This document shows positions 27,975 through 40,756 of a stretch of 64,000 nt of DNA, piece after piece. The notes beneath the pieces were generated by a model. The model saw only the letters and a program-made list of their open reading frames with translations, ran no database searches and was not told the origin of the DNA. This DNA is from Synchiropus splendidus (Eukaryota > Chordata > Actinopteri > Syngnathiformes > Callionymidae), in NCBI RefSeq assembly GCF_027744825.2, contig NC_071334.1:57968437-58032436 (forward strand), in the 5' to 3' direction. Positions within the stretch are counted from its first letter, which is position 1. Every line of letters begins with the position of its first letter. The translations under genes were made by a program, and so were the position numbers.

Positions 27975-29599
27975 TTCTCAACTCTTCTGGGGTTTGATAC
28001 ATTTGAACTCTCAGCTTTACGTGGGAAAGAATGCTTGCACTTTAATCATGTCTCCTCATCTTTTGACCTGATGACCTCAAGGTCTGCAGCCAGACCAATT
28101 AAACAATTTAATTTATTGTAAAAAATTACAACAAAGAGTAACAGTTGGGTCGTTGTGCATGAACAAAGACATATAATTAGGACCAGATTGTAGTTCCGTT
28201 ACTCTGGCGCCACCCAGAGGCCTCCATAGATTCCACTTGTGTAGGCCCGTAGAGCGGGTTCCTGAAGCAACCTGCAGAGCTGGTTTTTGGTTTTTAAGTC
28301 GTCCATGACGTGACACCTCTAATTCATCAAACTTTCCATCTAGCCTCTTTTATCTATTAATTCATGGTTACATCATTTTTGAGAGCAAACAGGTTAAGCA
28401 CTTATTTAGTTTGTGTTTTAGCAAAGCAAATACAAATCAGATTTCCTGAAGTGGAAAATATTTTCATTTCATTACTCAGCCTCCTTTTACAAATACAGCA
28501 GTAGCTGGTGGCATTCACCTGTTCTCACCTGCCCACATGCAGCACTTGGAAGTTTTTAAGAGGCTTTATTTCAAACCTCCAATACGTGCTCAACATCAGC
28601 ACTGATGAAGTTCCTATCCACTCTGACCCATGGTGCAAAACAACCAAATAATAAAACAAAACCATACAATGTAAACAATAAAAACTGCAAGGTATATATC
28701 CTATATAGACAACATAACCTGCATAGCAAAATAACGGCAGATAAGTTGCGGATAAGTGCCATGGGCCACATAGCATCCAAGATGGTGGTGCGCACATAAA
28801 CAGCAGCTCCTCTCCTTCAAAAAAAAAGGGTCTTGTCATCCACCCATTCCAAGCGCACATACTATTTCTGCTCGACATTCACATTTAAGGCAACTGTTAC
28901 GTTGTTGTTGGCCACGCTTAGTCACATTTGATACCAATAACATGATTTTCAGGAGGCCATGTTAATATGTCTGTCTCCAAATGTGATGGATCCAAGTGGG
29001 TGAAACCAGAGTGAGTATGATCAAGACTGCAGCCTCAGTAAGTCCACCTGCTGTCCCATTGAGCTCAGTTGTATTTCACTGTCACATGACATCATTGGTA
29101 TTTCCAGTGCTAAAACAGCTGCTGTATCTTACCTGTATTATATTGTAATAAGATGATAATGAACAGCCTGACTGAGTTCCGCACTGTGAGCTCAACTTCG
29201 CGTCACTCTTTCAAGACAAATGGAAAGGAAGTCTGGAAGGCGATTACTTAGGAAATGATTCACAAATATTGGACTTCCTTCATACTGGCCTCCTTCATTT
29301 CTCATGGTGCCAGTGTGCACAGAAGGGAGGGGGGTGGGGTACGTTAAAAGGGTGTGCTGTGGAGTCGGGAGGTCAACAGGAATCCACAGGAGTAGGTGAG
29401 TTTTCTGGCTACTTTCAATTGTACATTTCACCAAATAATCTCTGCCCTAGACGCATGTGAGCAGAGTCAGTCCTCTGGCTCATTTGTGTATTTCATTCTG
29501 TAGCAGTTCTCTCTACACAAGTGCTGTATGGGGAATATTGTTGTATTTGTGTGGTACTTAAAACCTCTTTGTGTCTTCCATGTCTGCTTCTACAGAACA

Positions 29600-30355
29600 A
29601 TGAGGACAGTGCTTCTTCTGCTGCTGTTGCTGCTGAGCTCAGTCAGCTCTCAGGAAACACTGGGTAATTCAGTGAATGCAGTTTTTAACTACATTGTCCT
29701 CAAAAGAGAAAACTGGGTTTGAATAGCTTTCAACTTCAACTGGAAACATACTTTGTCTGATGGAGCTCTGCTTGCAGTACAACACAATTGTGTAATTTAC
29801 TATTTGATTCTGATGCTGTTTGTGTGGTAATGAAAAGCTGCCTCGTGAGCAACTGCTGGATGGCTGCAGTGTTCCTCCCACCTCGCCCTCTCCTGTTCTT
29901 TGAACCCATTTTATCAAATATAAAACCCTCAAGTCGACATGAATTGAGGAATTGACACGAAAGACACATTTTCTTGCAGAAAAGCGTGATGATCCAATGA
30001 AATCCAAGGATCCCCACATCCGTGGAAAGGCACGTCATGGTTGGAAATGTAAGTAAAATGGAAATTTTGATGAAAAAGTCTGATCTGATCTCATGTATTT
30101 TACGTGTCATACTTTAGAGGTTCTTTATAGACATTTTGACCAACTGTTGTTTGTTGCATGGATATTTATGGAATGTATGAATGAACTGCATCATGTTCTG
30201 AAACAGCTCTTTCTTTCTGTTATTCAGTCTCCTCTGCCTCGTACAGACCCAGGTGAGACGGTATAATGAACTCTGCCTGTCTAAGACTTGCTTCTGATGG
30301 ACTTTTCCTTCTCAGAGGGCACAGTGATGGAGGAGTCAGCCAGGTCCCAGCGTGA
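29600..30355 (+). CDS. Small secreted-peptide-like gene, copy I
   Basis: Predicted coding exons are 29600..29663, 29980..30048, 30228..30252 and 30316..30355. All are GT-AG with matching phases, giving 65 residues. The first encodes a strong signal peptide (MRTVLLLLLLLLSSVSSQ); an acceptor just before the ATG implies a non-coding leader exon upstream. The mature part is short and basic, begins near EKRDDPMKSK (a dibasic KR could be a processing site) and includes HGWKFSSASYRPRG. I do not recognise the family. Support comes from the phase-correct exons and conservation of the signal exon in unit II. Against it, the exons are tiny and the protein may continue elsewhere. Confidence 0.45.
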
Positions 30356-32289
30356 TCCACCCTGCCTGTCAGACGACAACAAGACCCGTGCTTTGTCACT
30401 TTCTTGGATGGATCATTATAATAATAACAATACTATTTCCTGCTCTGGTCGAGTGTTTTTCTACATTGAGTCTTGCTCTCCTCAGAACCATGGAAATCGG
30501 TGACTGGAAATGATAACACTCATATATATCTATCAGGGCAGTCAGGTTGTGAATAGGGGACAGCTGACGGAGGAAACCGAAACCGTCAGACATGCAGGGA
30601 TACTGAGCTTCTACATTTCACTCGTGAGGTGCCAGACTGACTAAAATATATTGGACTATCATTCATGATGAAGGAAATCCAGTGAGCGTGGAACTCAGAG
30701 TTTTTGAGTGATAATGGTGACTGAGCAAGTGTTGTGATGTGAAGAGGGCCATATTGGTCACCAGAGATTTATTTTATTTTTTAACATGTGATGCCAGCAG
30801 CCTCATGAAAGCATGTATCTAGAAGCACCCCAAATCTAAAAACACCTGTGTTGGATACAGGTTGCATGTGTTAGTCAGGTTAATGTCTGCAGAGGTGTGT
30901 GAACTCAGCATGAGGCTCTGCACGTGTTTTCCCACACATAATTTCCCGTTTTTTTTGTTATGCAGTCCTCTGAGGAACTGGGCTCCTCTGACTCTTTAGT
31001 CTGCTAATTACAGGACTACTACTAAATATTAATTTGATGATGTGATGTTTAATTATTTTTTTGGTTCAGCTATGAAGACTCTGCTATTTGTTGACTGAGA
31101 TCGGCACGTTTCTACTTATTGAAAGTGTCGATTTAGTTTTGTTTGTATTTGTTAGTGTCTGCATGATGCACCTGCACCTTTTGAAAGATGAAAAAGGTTT
31201 TTCCACAATTGTTCATGTTAATATTAGATCTACCTCAGTATATGCAGTGGAATGTAGAATAAGATAGAGCTGGCACTGAAACTACAGGAGCCTGCTAACA
31301 TTTATGAGCTTTTTTGTTTTCTTTCTTTTTCCTCCTTTTTTTCTGTATGAGTCACATATGATTGGTCAAACTGTGAGTCTACACTGAGCAAAGAAACAGA
31401 TCATCTCCTTTGCTCCTTTGTGAACGTTCCAAAATATGTGATGTCATAATGTAGATATGACACTGTGAGACACACTGGAGAAAGATAAGAAGTGTCAGGT
31501 GGCTCCTGAGAGGGATGATAGCAACACACCAGACCAGTGAGGTGCGGTGAGGTTTGTGGCTGGTGAGGCACTGACTTCATAACAATCAGATTTACAAACA
31601 TATGAACCCTTCAGAGTAGCCTATTCACCATTTGATTGGCAGCAGTTAACGGGTTATGTTATGAATCCCATATCAGCTTTTTGACATACAAATTGTAGTA
31701 TACAAAAAAAGCACAAAAAACAAACAAACAAAAAGCATTATTATGGTGTTTGGTGAGCGGGTGGTGAGCTTCTCGCCTCAGGCGACTCAGCACTAGACGC
31801 CGGAAACTACATGTACGGCGCGACTCCACACAAGCATGATAGATGCCGGGCAGTAAAGGGTCTGATCGCTGTCTGGGCAGACAACATTGTTCAAAAACAA
31901 CTTCTCAAACTCCCAGAACACTGAGTTGTGCACTGCAGGATAATTGCACACCGGAACGCAGTGCAAGTCAGTGGTCCGGGACTCGTTAACTGAGTCACGT
32001 GTTTCCGCCTTTATTCGGCTGATTTTATTGTCAGACAGATTTGAATGAAATGAAAAATGACGTGCTCTACAGCAGCTATTTTCACTGCATATTTCGCTTC
32101 AGCGCAGCTGTTTGCATGAGGACAGCGTAGAAGAAAGACACGTATTTCCCCCAACTCCTCGATCGTAATCTGTCTCACTGTGTTCAACGTGTTGCGAGAG
32201 CAGCGTGGATCAATCAAGGCTGTCATTTTTTGTAGTATTTTATTTTCCAGTTTTCAATAATGCGAGACAGACCATAAATACCCCACCAA

Positions 32290-32297
32290 ATCCCCCC

Positions 32298-32334
<37 letters not shown>
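32290..32334 (+). repeat. Poly-A tract preceded by a C run
   Basis: About 36 A residues follow CCCCCCCTA at the boundary between the hAT-like DNA and the LINE fragment. The orientation is opposite to that expected for the poly-A tail of the minus-strand LINE. Confidence 0.85.
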
Positions 32335-32335
<1 letters not shown>

Positions 32336-34940
32336 AAAAGGAAAGGGTGCACTCCACACAAAAAATAAATAAAATATGATCCTCTCAAGCGTTCGTACAT
32401 TATATTACAGAGAGAACATTGCAGTCCAGAGGTGTCTAGAATGATCCGTGCGATGTAATATACATTAAAAATGGCTGCCAAATCCGTTTAAACTTTTCAG
32501 TTCGACCTGCTAAAGTATAGCGAATATTCTCCATGTAAAGGGTATTTGAAAATTCCATTAGCCATATATCAGAGCGAGGTGGAACTTTATTGCAGTACTG
32601 CAGAATAGTCTTTTTTGCCAGAACCATATGAAACTGCCATTCTTTGATAATTATTTAAATCTTCCATTTGTTGTGAGCTACCTAAAATGGCTGTTCCAGG
32701 GTTAGGAGATAAATCTCTGCACAAAACCTCAGAGCAAATCTGAAATATTTCTTCCCAGTACTCAGTGAGTTTAGATAATGGAGATGTGGATGGGTAAAAT
32801 GAGTGAAGCTTCACTCTAGAGTAAGAGAAGCCTGTGTACTACCTTATACTGGATCAACTGGTGCCTTGAGTTTACTGAACAAGAGTGGATATTGCATAGG
32901 CATTTAGAGCAACATTCTGCTGTTAATTCAGTTCCTATTTCACCTTCCCATAAGGCCCTGTGGTGTTCAGTACTCAGTGTCATAGAAGAGTCACATAAGT
33001 TTACAAACAAAGATACCAGGTGCTTTGTTGAAGGTTTGGTTATTATAAGCCATTCAAGTTCTTCGAGGGGGGAGTAAACTTCAAAATGTGAAATATTATT
33101 TTTAACAAAACTCCTGATTTGTAAGTATCGAAAAAAATCTGATGTATGAAGTGTATACTTTTGCTGTAATTGGGCAAATGATGCAAAAACATTATCGATA
33201 TACAGATCATTAATGGTGACTAGTCCTTTTCTCTTCCACTCCAAAAAACCAGCATCTAGTTTTGAGGGAGGGAATAAATGATTATGACAAATTGGGGCCA
33301 AACTAGAAGTTTCAGGCAGCCTAAAGTTGTTTTTTATTTGTTTCCATACCTTTAAAGAGTTTTTAACAATAAAGCCAAGCTCTTTCTCGGCTTTGGTCTT
33401 CCCTTCTTTCATATGTAGCAGTCCTGGGAGTGAAGTAGCAATTAAATTTTGCTCAATAGCAACCCAAGGTGGAGTCATGTCCTTGACATCACCAGGAAAT
33501 GCATTATTCCAATAAATAAGAGCGTGAGCGTTTGCTGCCCAGTAGTGGTGTTGGAATACAGGAAGAGCCAGGCCGCCTAGTTTTTTAGATTTACAAATAT
33601 GTTTCTTACCTATTCGATGAGTTTTGTAACCCCAAACAAAAGCCAATATAATCGAATCCAAAGTTTTGAAGAATGTTTTGGGAATGAAAATTGGCACATT
33701 TGGAAATACATAAAGGAACCTAGGCAATGTGACCATTTTTATAGCATTAACTCTGCCGATCATTGACAGTGGGAGTGTTCGCCAGTATTCTATATTATTT
33801 CGCAGTTGGTTGACTATTATTACATATTTTCAATCATACATCATATATCATACATCATCAACAATCTGACTGTTTACTCACAGTAATTCCCAGATATTTT
33901 ATTTGGTCAGATCACTCAGAAACTTTGAGTCAGCACCATTGCCCAGAGGCATTAATTCACACTTCTGCCAGTTCACTGTGTATCCAGACATATTTCCAAC
34001 TCTTTCAATGAGATCTAGCAGCGCTGGGATAGATTCTTTAATTTGTGCTAGGAACAATATAATGTCATCAGCATACAAAGCTATGTGGTGATCCATTTTT
34101 CCCAGATGTATCGGGGTAATATACTGGTTGTGTCTAATACTAATTGCCAATGGCTCAATGCACAAAGTGAATAATAGAGGGCTCAATGGGCATCCCTGGC
34201 GAACTCCACGCTGAAGATTAAATGGCATAGATCAGTCAGAGTTCGTTATAATTGCTGCAGTCGGGGACAAATAGCATCTCAACCCAAGAAGCAAAACTCT
34301 CGCATAAGCCAAATTTTTTAATGGTTGACAGTATATACTTCCATTCAACTTGATCGAAAGCTGCCACCTCCTTGCTGACGTCGCAGCCTTGTTGGGACAT
34401 GGTGGCCATGCACCAACCATCCACTACTCCGCCCCCAGTAGTTTCGGTAGGAAATCCGCAACAAACGAAGTAGGCGCGCCTTTCTCAATCTTCTCTGGGA
34501 GACCAATTATCTTGATGTTTTGCCGCCGTGAACGTCCCTCCAAGTCACAAAGTTTGGCACTTAGAATCCTGTTCTGTTTGGTCAACTGTTCACAGCACTT
34601 CTCCAACTCCGTGACGCGCCTGTCATGCTTCTCTCGTGTCTCTTCCAGGCTTACAATGCAAGATGTGTTCGCTGCTAAGGCAGTTTTCATACCTTCGAGA
34701 GAGGGCTCCAGGTTATCGAACCTTCCGTTCATGGAGTGTTCCATGTGCTTGATAGCCTCCAGTACGAGCGAAGGAGGGCCTGAAGCCTCAGGTGTTCCCT
34801 CGTGACTCGATGAGCTAGGCGAGCTAACTAGCTCGGTTCGTTGACCCTCGTCTTCGTTTTCAGAGAGAGTTGCTGCAACCTTCTGTGACTTTTTCTTGCT
34901 TTTTGTCATATTGTCAGCCTCTTCAAAGCGTTTTCTGTCA
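32335..34940 (-). pseudogene. L1/Tx1-like LINE, internally deleted
   Basis: Read on the minus strand. 34909..34424 encodes an ORF1p-like N-terminal part: basic start MTKSKKKSQK, a coiled-coil region with LEKCCEQLTKQNRILSAKL, and RRQNIKIIGLPE. It then passes directly to reverse-transcriptase sequence (AFDQVEWKYIL), so the end of ORF1, the endonuclease and the first RT blocks are missing. RT continues with VRQGCPLSPLLFTLCIEPL and the catalytic LYADDIILFL (34228..33899), and then the ORF2 C-terminal region (33763..32816; PRFLYVFPNVPIFIP, KLGGLALPVF). Frame breaks separate these pieces. It is a dead copy nested in the hAT-like element. Confidence 0.9.
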
Positions 34941-36675
34941 TCGAGGTGATGATGGAAATAGTTTTCAACAGTTTATATAAGTCAGCGTGGAGGAGCCACA
35001 AAAAATACGACCTACTCCATCAGGTGCTCACCAGCGCCCCCCCAAGGCTGTCGTTTGTTGTCACTTTTTGTGTTGTTGCAAGAAGAATCCCTGGGATCAC
35101 AAGTGACCTCCACCATGAGGCAGGAGAACTGTGTGCCTCACTTTGTGGCTTTTCATGGCCGTTTTATGATGGCTCAGCGCAAGAAACTAGTAACACACAT
35201 ACAGTTGTTGACCCAAAGAATCATGATTTCCATCAGCTATACAATGAACATTTTAATAGCGACATACAGAGAGACAGTCATTCGTTCTCACTGCATAACA
35301 TGCCTAGTCATTGCGGCTCAGCAGGTGGCTGCCTCACTGTGCTTCTCTTCTTAGTATTGGAGCAGTAAATGTGAAAATTCAGCGATTTTGAATAAAAACC
35401 TAAAACTGGTGTCATTAAAAAAGCATTCATAGCGTAAATCAGTGGATAAATATGACCATTTAATATATATTTTCATTGAACATTTTTTTCTTTCCAAGAT
35501 TGACAGGTGACGCACTGCCTCACCTGACTGCGCCTCACTGCACCAGACACACTGTTTAGATTGAATTATTGTTCCTCTGTTTATTCCAAAGGTGGTTTGA
35601 GCTGTCAAGAGTTAGGGCTTTCCCTGATGAAGTTTCATTTTCCAGATGACGCTTGTGAGAGATAAATGTAAGAATTGGCATCCATGCAAATGTTTCAGTC
35701 TCCCACAGGTGTTTATTTATTTTTTATCTCCGACCCAGAATCAAGTTGAACTAGTGAGATACTGTTGTCTTGTTATGCAGCATCAGTTCAAAAGTTAAAA
35801 CAAAGATTTGACTTTTTTTCTCTTCAAGATAACATGTTGAAACTCATGACAATAATAATAATGTTTCTCAACTCTTCTGGGGTTTGATACATTTGAACCA
35901 TGTCATCTTGGACTCTACTCTCAGCTTCACGTGGAAAAGAATGCTAGTGCTTTAAACATATCTCCTCTTCTTTTGACCTGATGACCTCAAGGTCTGCAGC
36001 CAGACCTCTCTCCATGACCCATTTTTAACTCCTCCTGCATAATGACAATAATAACAATTACAATAAAGAGTAACAGTTTGGTCGTTGTACATGAACAAAG
36101 ATATATAATTAGGACCACATTGTATTTCCGTTACTCTGGCGCCACCCAGAGGCCTCCATAGATTCCACTTGTGTAGACACGTGGAGCGGGTTCCTGAAGC
36201 GACCTGCAGCGCTTGTTTTTGGTTTTTAACTCGTCCATGATGTGACACCTCTAATTCATCAAACTTTCCATCTTGCCTCTTTTATCTATTAATACATCAA
36301 ATAATAAATAATTACATCATTTTTGAGAGCAAACAGGTTAAGCACTTATTTAGTTTGTGTTTTAGCAAAGCAAATACAAATCAGATTTCCTGAAGTGAAA
36401 AATATTTTTCATTTCATTACTCGGCCTCCTTTTACAAATACAGCAGTAGCTGGTGGCATTCACCCGTTCTCACCTGCCCACATGCAGCACTTGGAAGTTT
36501 TTAAGAGGCTTTATTTCAAACGTCCAACACGTGCTGAACATCAGCACTGATGAAGTTCCTATCCACTCTGACCCATGGTGCAAAACAGCTAAATAATAAA
36601 ACAAAACCGTACAATGTAAACAATAAAAACTACAAGGTATATATCCTATATAGACAACATAACCTGCAAAATAAC

Positions 36676-36818
36676 TGTGATGTATACGAATAACTTCTAC
36701 CACTAGGGGGAGTGTGTTGACTGTGTTGTGTGGGATTGACCTGTGGAGAATTCCAGAACAAGACAGATATGAAAACTGTCGTTTGAAACTGTCCGTGTCA
36801 ACAATACACAACATTACA
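36676..36818 (+). repeat. 5' LTR (143 bp) of the Ty3/gypsy-type element
   Basis: Begins TGTGATG and ends CATTACA. It is followed at once by TGGTTTCAGAAG, a TGG-starting primer-binding site of the initiator-tRNA style. It shares the block AACTTCTACCACTAGGGGGA with the right LTR. Confidence 0.85.
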
Positions 36819-36858
36819 TGGTTTCAGAAGTAAAACCGAGTGGAACAGTGAAACAAAA

Positions 36859-37542
36859 GTGGAACAGTTAAAACCTCCAAAAAATCTGAGCATCGAAGGA
36901 AATCTCACAGAAAACCGGCGAACATGGATTCAAAAGTTTGAACTTCATTTCATTGCGACAAGAACCGAAGAAAAGAGTGACAAGGTGGAATGCGCGACAT
37001 TCCTCCATGTAGACGGCGATGAAGCGATAAAGGTATTTAATATCATGGATTTTGATGAGGATGTGGATGGGTTTACCGGACTTAAACGACTGTTCAGAGA
37101 CTATTGTGACCCACGGAAGAATATCACTTACCTGCGACGTGTTTTTCACCCGAAGCCAAGGGCCGAATGAGAAAATTGATATCTATGTGACTGACCTTAA
37201 CAATAAGGCAAGAGACTGTGAATTTGTGTGAATTTGGCTACTTTGGGAGACGGATTTAACCCTGACAAAGGCTGTGGATATCTGTCGAGCAAGTGAAGTA
37301 ACGCAAAATCACATGAAAGCACTGCACGAAGAAACAGATGTAGCTGTGAATAAGATAAAAGCTACCAAAACAAACAAAGATAGCAGCAAATACAATGAGA
37401 CAGATAAAGAAAAAGGAGAATGCAAGAGCTGTGGTTACAGCCATGAACCAAAGAAGTGTCCAGCATATGGAAAGATATGTAACCAGTGCAAGTTAAAGAA
37501 TCACTTCAGTTGCATGTGCAGGTCACAAAAAAAAACAGTTTA
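36859..37542 (+). pseudogene. gag remnant of the LTR element
   Basis: The first frame encodes a capsid-like start (MEQLKPPKNLSIEGN, RRTWIQKFELHF). It shifts frame near 37150, resuming as NEKIDIYVTDLNNKARDCEF, and then stops. A later frame carries two nucleocapsid-type zinc-binding motifs beginning CKSCGYSHEPKKC and CNQCKLKNHFSCMC. It cannot be read through. Confidence 0.85.
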
Positions 37543-38076
37543 AACCCAAGAAAAGTGAGAAAAAAGTCCAAGAGATAACAAAAGAAGAGGATGATGCCAT
37601 GTTTTTGGGAATGATAGAGCTCAAAGCAACTGAGCAAATAGATAAAAAGTTCCAGTTGGATACAATATCAACAGAGAACAATGCTATCCTCAGAAGAGAA
37701 TGCTGTTCCAAACTAGGACTGATCAAGCGAGTGTGTAGTGTAAATGGAAAAGACAATCCTGACATACTGAGTGAATCTGAAGATGCTTTTACTGGGTTAG
37801 GGTGTGTGCCAGGATTGCATCACATCCAGCTCAATCCAGATGTGTCACACCAGTCATTCACCCACCAAGGAAAGTGCCAATAGCACTGAAAGACAGAGTG
37901 AAAGCAGAACTGAATAGGATGGAAGATCTTGGAGTCATCGTAAAGCAGAATGAGCCAACAGACTGGATAAACAGCATTGGTCACTGTGGTAAAGCCTGTC
38001 AAACTAAGAATCTGCATTGATCCTCAAGATCTCAACAAAGTGATAAAGAGAGAGAGTTGAAGAGATCATCGCAGAG

Positions 38077-39003
38077 ATGGCTAATGCTGAAGTTTTCTCT
38101 GTAGTGGACACCAATCATGGCTTCTGGCAAGCGCAGTTGGACGAGGAGAGCTCCAAGTTATGTACGTTTAACACCCCATATGGACGTTACCGCTTCCTGC
38201 GACTTCCCTTTGGAATATTGTCAGCTCCTGAAGTGTTCCAGAAGTACATTGCGCAGAGACTTGAGTGTTTGGAAGGAGTGGTGAACGTAGTGGATGACAT
38301 CTTGGTGTGGGGAGAAGATGAAAAACAGCATGACATAAGACTCAGAGAGCTGATGGACAGGATCAGAAGCATCAACCTAAAGTTAAACAAAGACAAATGC
38401 AAATTCAGAAAGATGGAAATCACATACGTTGGTCACATTCTGTCTGCAGAGGAAACCAGAGTGAAACCAGACAAGGAGAAAGTCAGAGAAATACAAGAAA
38501 TGCCTGAACCAGAAGACAAGGCAGGACTGCTGAGGTTTTTAGGCATGCTACAGTATTTGGCAAAGTTTATCCCAAACCTCTCTGATGTGAGTGCACCACT
38601 CCGGAAACTTCTGGAAGGTGACGTAGCATGGCATTGGGAGACTAAGCAGCAGCTGAAGATGCTTGTGAGTGAAGCTCCGGTTCTCAGGTTCTTTGATGTG
38701 AAAAAGGATATCACATTGTCTGTGGACGCAAGCTCAGAACGCCTTGGAGCAGTTTTAATCCAGGATGGACAGCCGGTGGCCTACGGTTCAAGAGCACTGA
38801 AGGAGTGTCAGAAAAGGTACGCACAGATTGAAAAAGAGCTCTTAGCCATTGTCTATGATTGTGAGAAGTTCAAACAATATGTTTATGACAAGACAGTGCA
38901 TGTGGAGTCCGACCATAAGCCCCAAGAGACCGTGTTCAAGAAATCACTTCAGAAAGCTCCACTGAGACTGCAGAGGATGTTCATGAGTCTCCAAACCTTA
39001 TGA
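38077..39003 (+). pseudogene. pol remnant: reverse transcriptase and RNase H
   Basis: An open frame of 308 codons with RT signatures: FSVVDTNHGFWQ, RLPFGILSAPEVFQ, and VVDDILVWG, in which the usual tyrosine-initial YxDD box reads VVDD. It continues with the connection and RNase H region (LSVDASSERLGAVLIQDGQP and QIEKELLAIVY). The upstream part of RT (about 37790-38070) is in other frames. Confidence 0.9.
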
Positions 39004-39059
39004 CTTGTGGGTCAGCTACAAGCCTGGAAAGAACCTCTACATTGCTGATACACTGAGTC

Positions 39060-39865
39060 GAGCTCACCTGAAAGAAACAAAAGAGCAACTACTGGAAGAT
39101 GAACTACAGGTACATCGACTAACAGCTACCAATCACAGAAGAGAAACTGAACATATTCAGAGCACAATCAGCAGCTGATGAAGAACTGCAGGTGGTGATA
39201 AGGATGGTGCAAAAAGGATGGCCGGCAGAAATAGGACAAGTACCAGCAGCAATCAGAAAGTACTGGACATTCAAAGAGGAACTTACATTTGTTGATGGCC
39301 TACTCTTCCAGAACACACGGCTTGTGGTTCCAAACAGCCTGAGAGTACATGGAGCTCATCTTGGAGTTGTCAAATGCAAAGAAAGGGCGAGAGATGTCAT
39401 GCTCTGGCCTAATATGTCAAAAGAGATTGAGGATGTTGCGTTAAAGTTTGCTGTATGTAATGCATTCAGGAGAAATAACACCACAGAGCCACTCATCTGT
39501 CATGACATTCCAGAGAGAGCATGGGCAAAAGTTGGAATGGATTTGTTCCACTATGAGCAAGGTGACTATTTGCTGTGTGCGGATTACTATTCAAAATTGC
39601 TAAATTCACAGAGACAGCCAGCCGACATGTGGTGACAGCTCTAAAATCAATGTTTGCAAGTCATGGGATTCCAGACGAGGTCATGTCAGATAATGGTCCA
39701 CAATTCAAGAGTGCTGAGTTCAGGACATTTTCAGAACGTTGGGATTTTGTACACACATCCAGCCTGGGATTTCCTCAGTCAAATGGACAAAGTGAGCGAG
39801 CAATACAAACAGTAAAGAACTTACTGAAGAAAGCACAAGAGAGTCAGACCCATTGGATGGTGTGA
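39060..39865 (+). pseudogene. pol remnant: integrase
   Basis: Two overlapping frames. The first has the H2C2-type region and the approach to the core (ERAWAKVGMDLFHYEQGDYL). The second has the catalytic core end with SDNGPQFKSAEF and GFPQSNGQSERAIQTVKNLL, including the D and E of the DDE triad. The frame changes near 39590. Confidence 0.85.
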
Positions 39866-40602
39866 AACTGTCCCAATTGCGTATGGGCCGGAGATTGAAA
39901 ACCAGACTGCTGACATCAGCACAGCTGCTAAAGCCACAGCTGTATGAGAATGTTCACAACAGCATTAAGGAGAGGCAGCTGAAACAAAAGCAGACGATTA
40001 CCACTTCTAATGGAAGGTGAGAAAGTGAGAGTAATCTCAACGGGGGGCGACTTGGATTCAGGCTCCCGAGACAGAACACTGCAGTGTGAAAGCGCCCTAA
40101 AAGTCAAAGATCACTGGGAGCCAGCATTAGTCATGAGAAGACACAGCAACAGCGACATCAGTAAAAAAAACAAAGAAGTGACTTTTCCACGATCAAGCTC
40201 TGTGGACATGGAGGATGGGTATCAGTCAACAGTACACCTGCAGATACTGATAGGCTCTTGCCATCACCTGCACAGTCACCAGTAAGAACACCAGTGAAAG
40301 AGTCTGGGAACGGAGAACAACCAATTAAAAGGTCAAGCTGTGGAAGACCAATTCGAGCACCAAAATGTTATTCTCAGTGATAAGCAGCATTATATTGAGT
40401 ATATTGATTGTTTATATTGAGTGTAGTAAATCTCATTTAAAATGTTAGGGTGTACAGTTTTGAAATATGCCTGCTAGTGGAAAATTGCTTTGATAACTGT
40501 ATTTCAGATTGTTTATTAGATCTGTTTAGGATCAAGTTTGACTTTGTTCAACTTTTTTTTTTTTCAAAGTACAAACTTTATAAAGAATCTGAAGGGGGAA
40601 GA

Positions 40603-40756
40603 TATGATGTCTACGTATAACTTCTACCACTAGGGGGAGTGTGTTGACTGTGTTGTGTGGGATTTACCTGTGGAGAATTCCAGAACAAGAAAGATAAGTA
40701 AACTGACAAACAGTCGACTCTCTGCGTCTCTGTCCGTGTCAACAATACACATTACA
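40603..40756 (+). repeat. 3' LTR (154 bp) of the Ty3/gypsy-type element
   Basis: Preceded by a polypurine tract GAAGGGGGAAGA. It starts TATGATG and ends CATTACA. The difference in length and sequence from the 5' LTR shows the insertion is not recent. Confidence 0.82.

Larger units (their letters stand above)
27296..31404. repeat. Tandem segmental duplication, unit I
   Basis: This 4.1-kb unit is repeated in the same order at 31405-42925. Matching anchors include AGATATGACACTGTGAGACA (27337 and 31453), GGTGGCATTCACCTGTTCTC (28508 and 36454), the small secreted-peptide exon (29600 and 41518) and AAGAAACAGATCATCT at both ends. Unit I lacks the two large insertions of unit II and therefore gives the empty sites. 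It contains an (AAT)n microsatellite at 27926-27974. Confidence 0.88.
31535..35540. mobile_element. 4.0-kb hAT-like non-autonomous element enclosing a LINE
   Basis: The left end CAGTGAGGTGCGGTGAGG and right end CTGACTGCGCCTCACTG are inverted. The flanks CACCAGAC (31527-31534 and 35541-35548) are an exact 8-bp duplication, and unit I has a single ACCAGAC at the matching place (about 27413). No hAT transposase frame is seen; the interior is mostly occupied by an L1-like fragment on the minus strand. Confidence 0.8.
36676..40756 (+). mobile_element. Ty3/gypsy-type LTR retrotransposon, defective
   Basis: The order is LTR, primer site, gag, zinc knuckle, reverse transcriptase, RNase H, integrase, purine tract, LTR. 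The flanks ATAAC (36671-36675) and ATATC (40757-40761) are a 5-bp target duplication with one change. Unit I has the uninterrupted site GCAAAATAACGGCAGATAAG at about 28724. Several frameshifts and stops break gag and pol. The pol order RT-RNase H-integrase defines the Ty3/gypsy class; no envelope-like frame is seen. Confidence 0.92.

Noticed and set aside
34946..35368. 140-codon plus-strand frame within the hAT-like element, considered as transposase
   Set aside because: No hAT dimerisation or catalytic motifs can be seen; probably non-coding element DNA.
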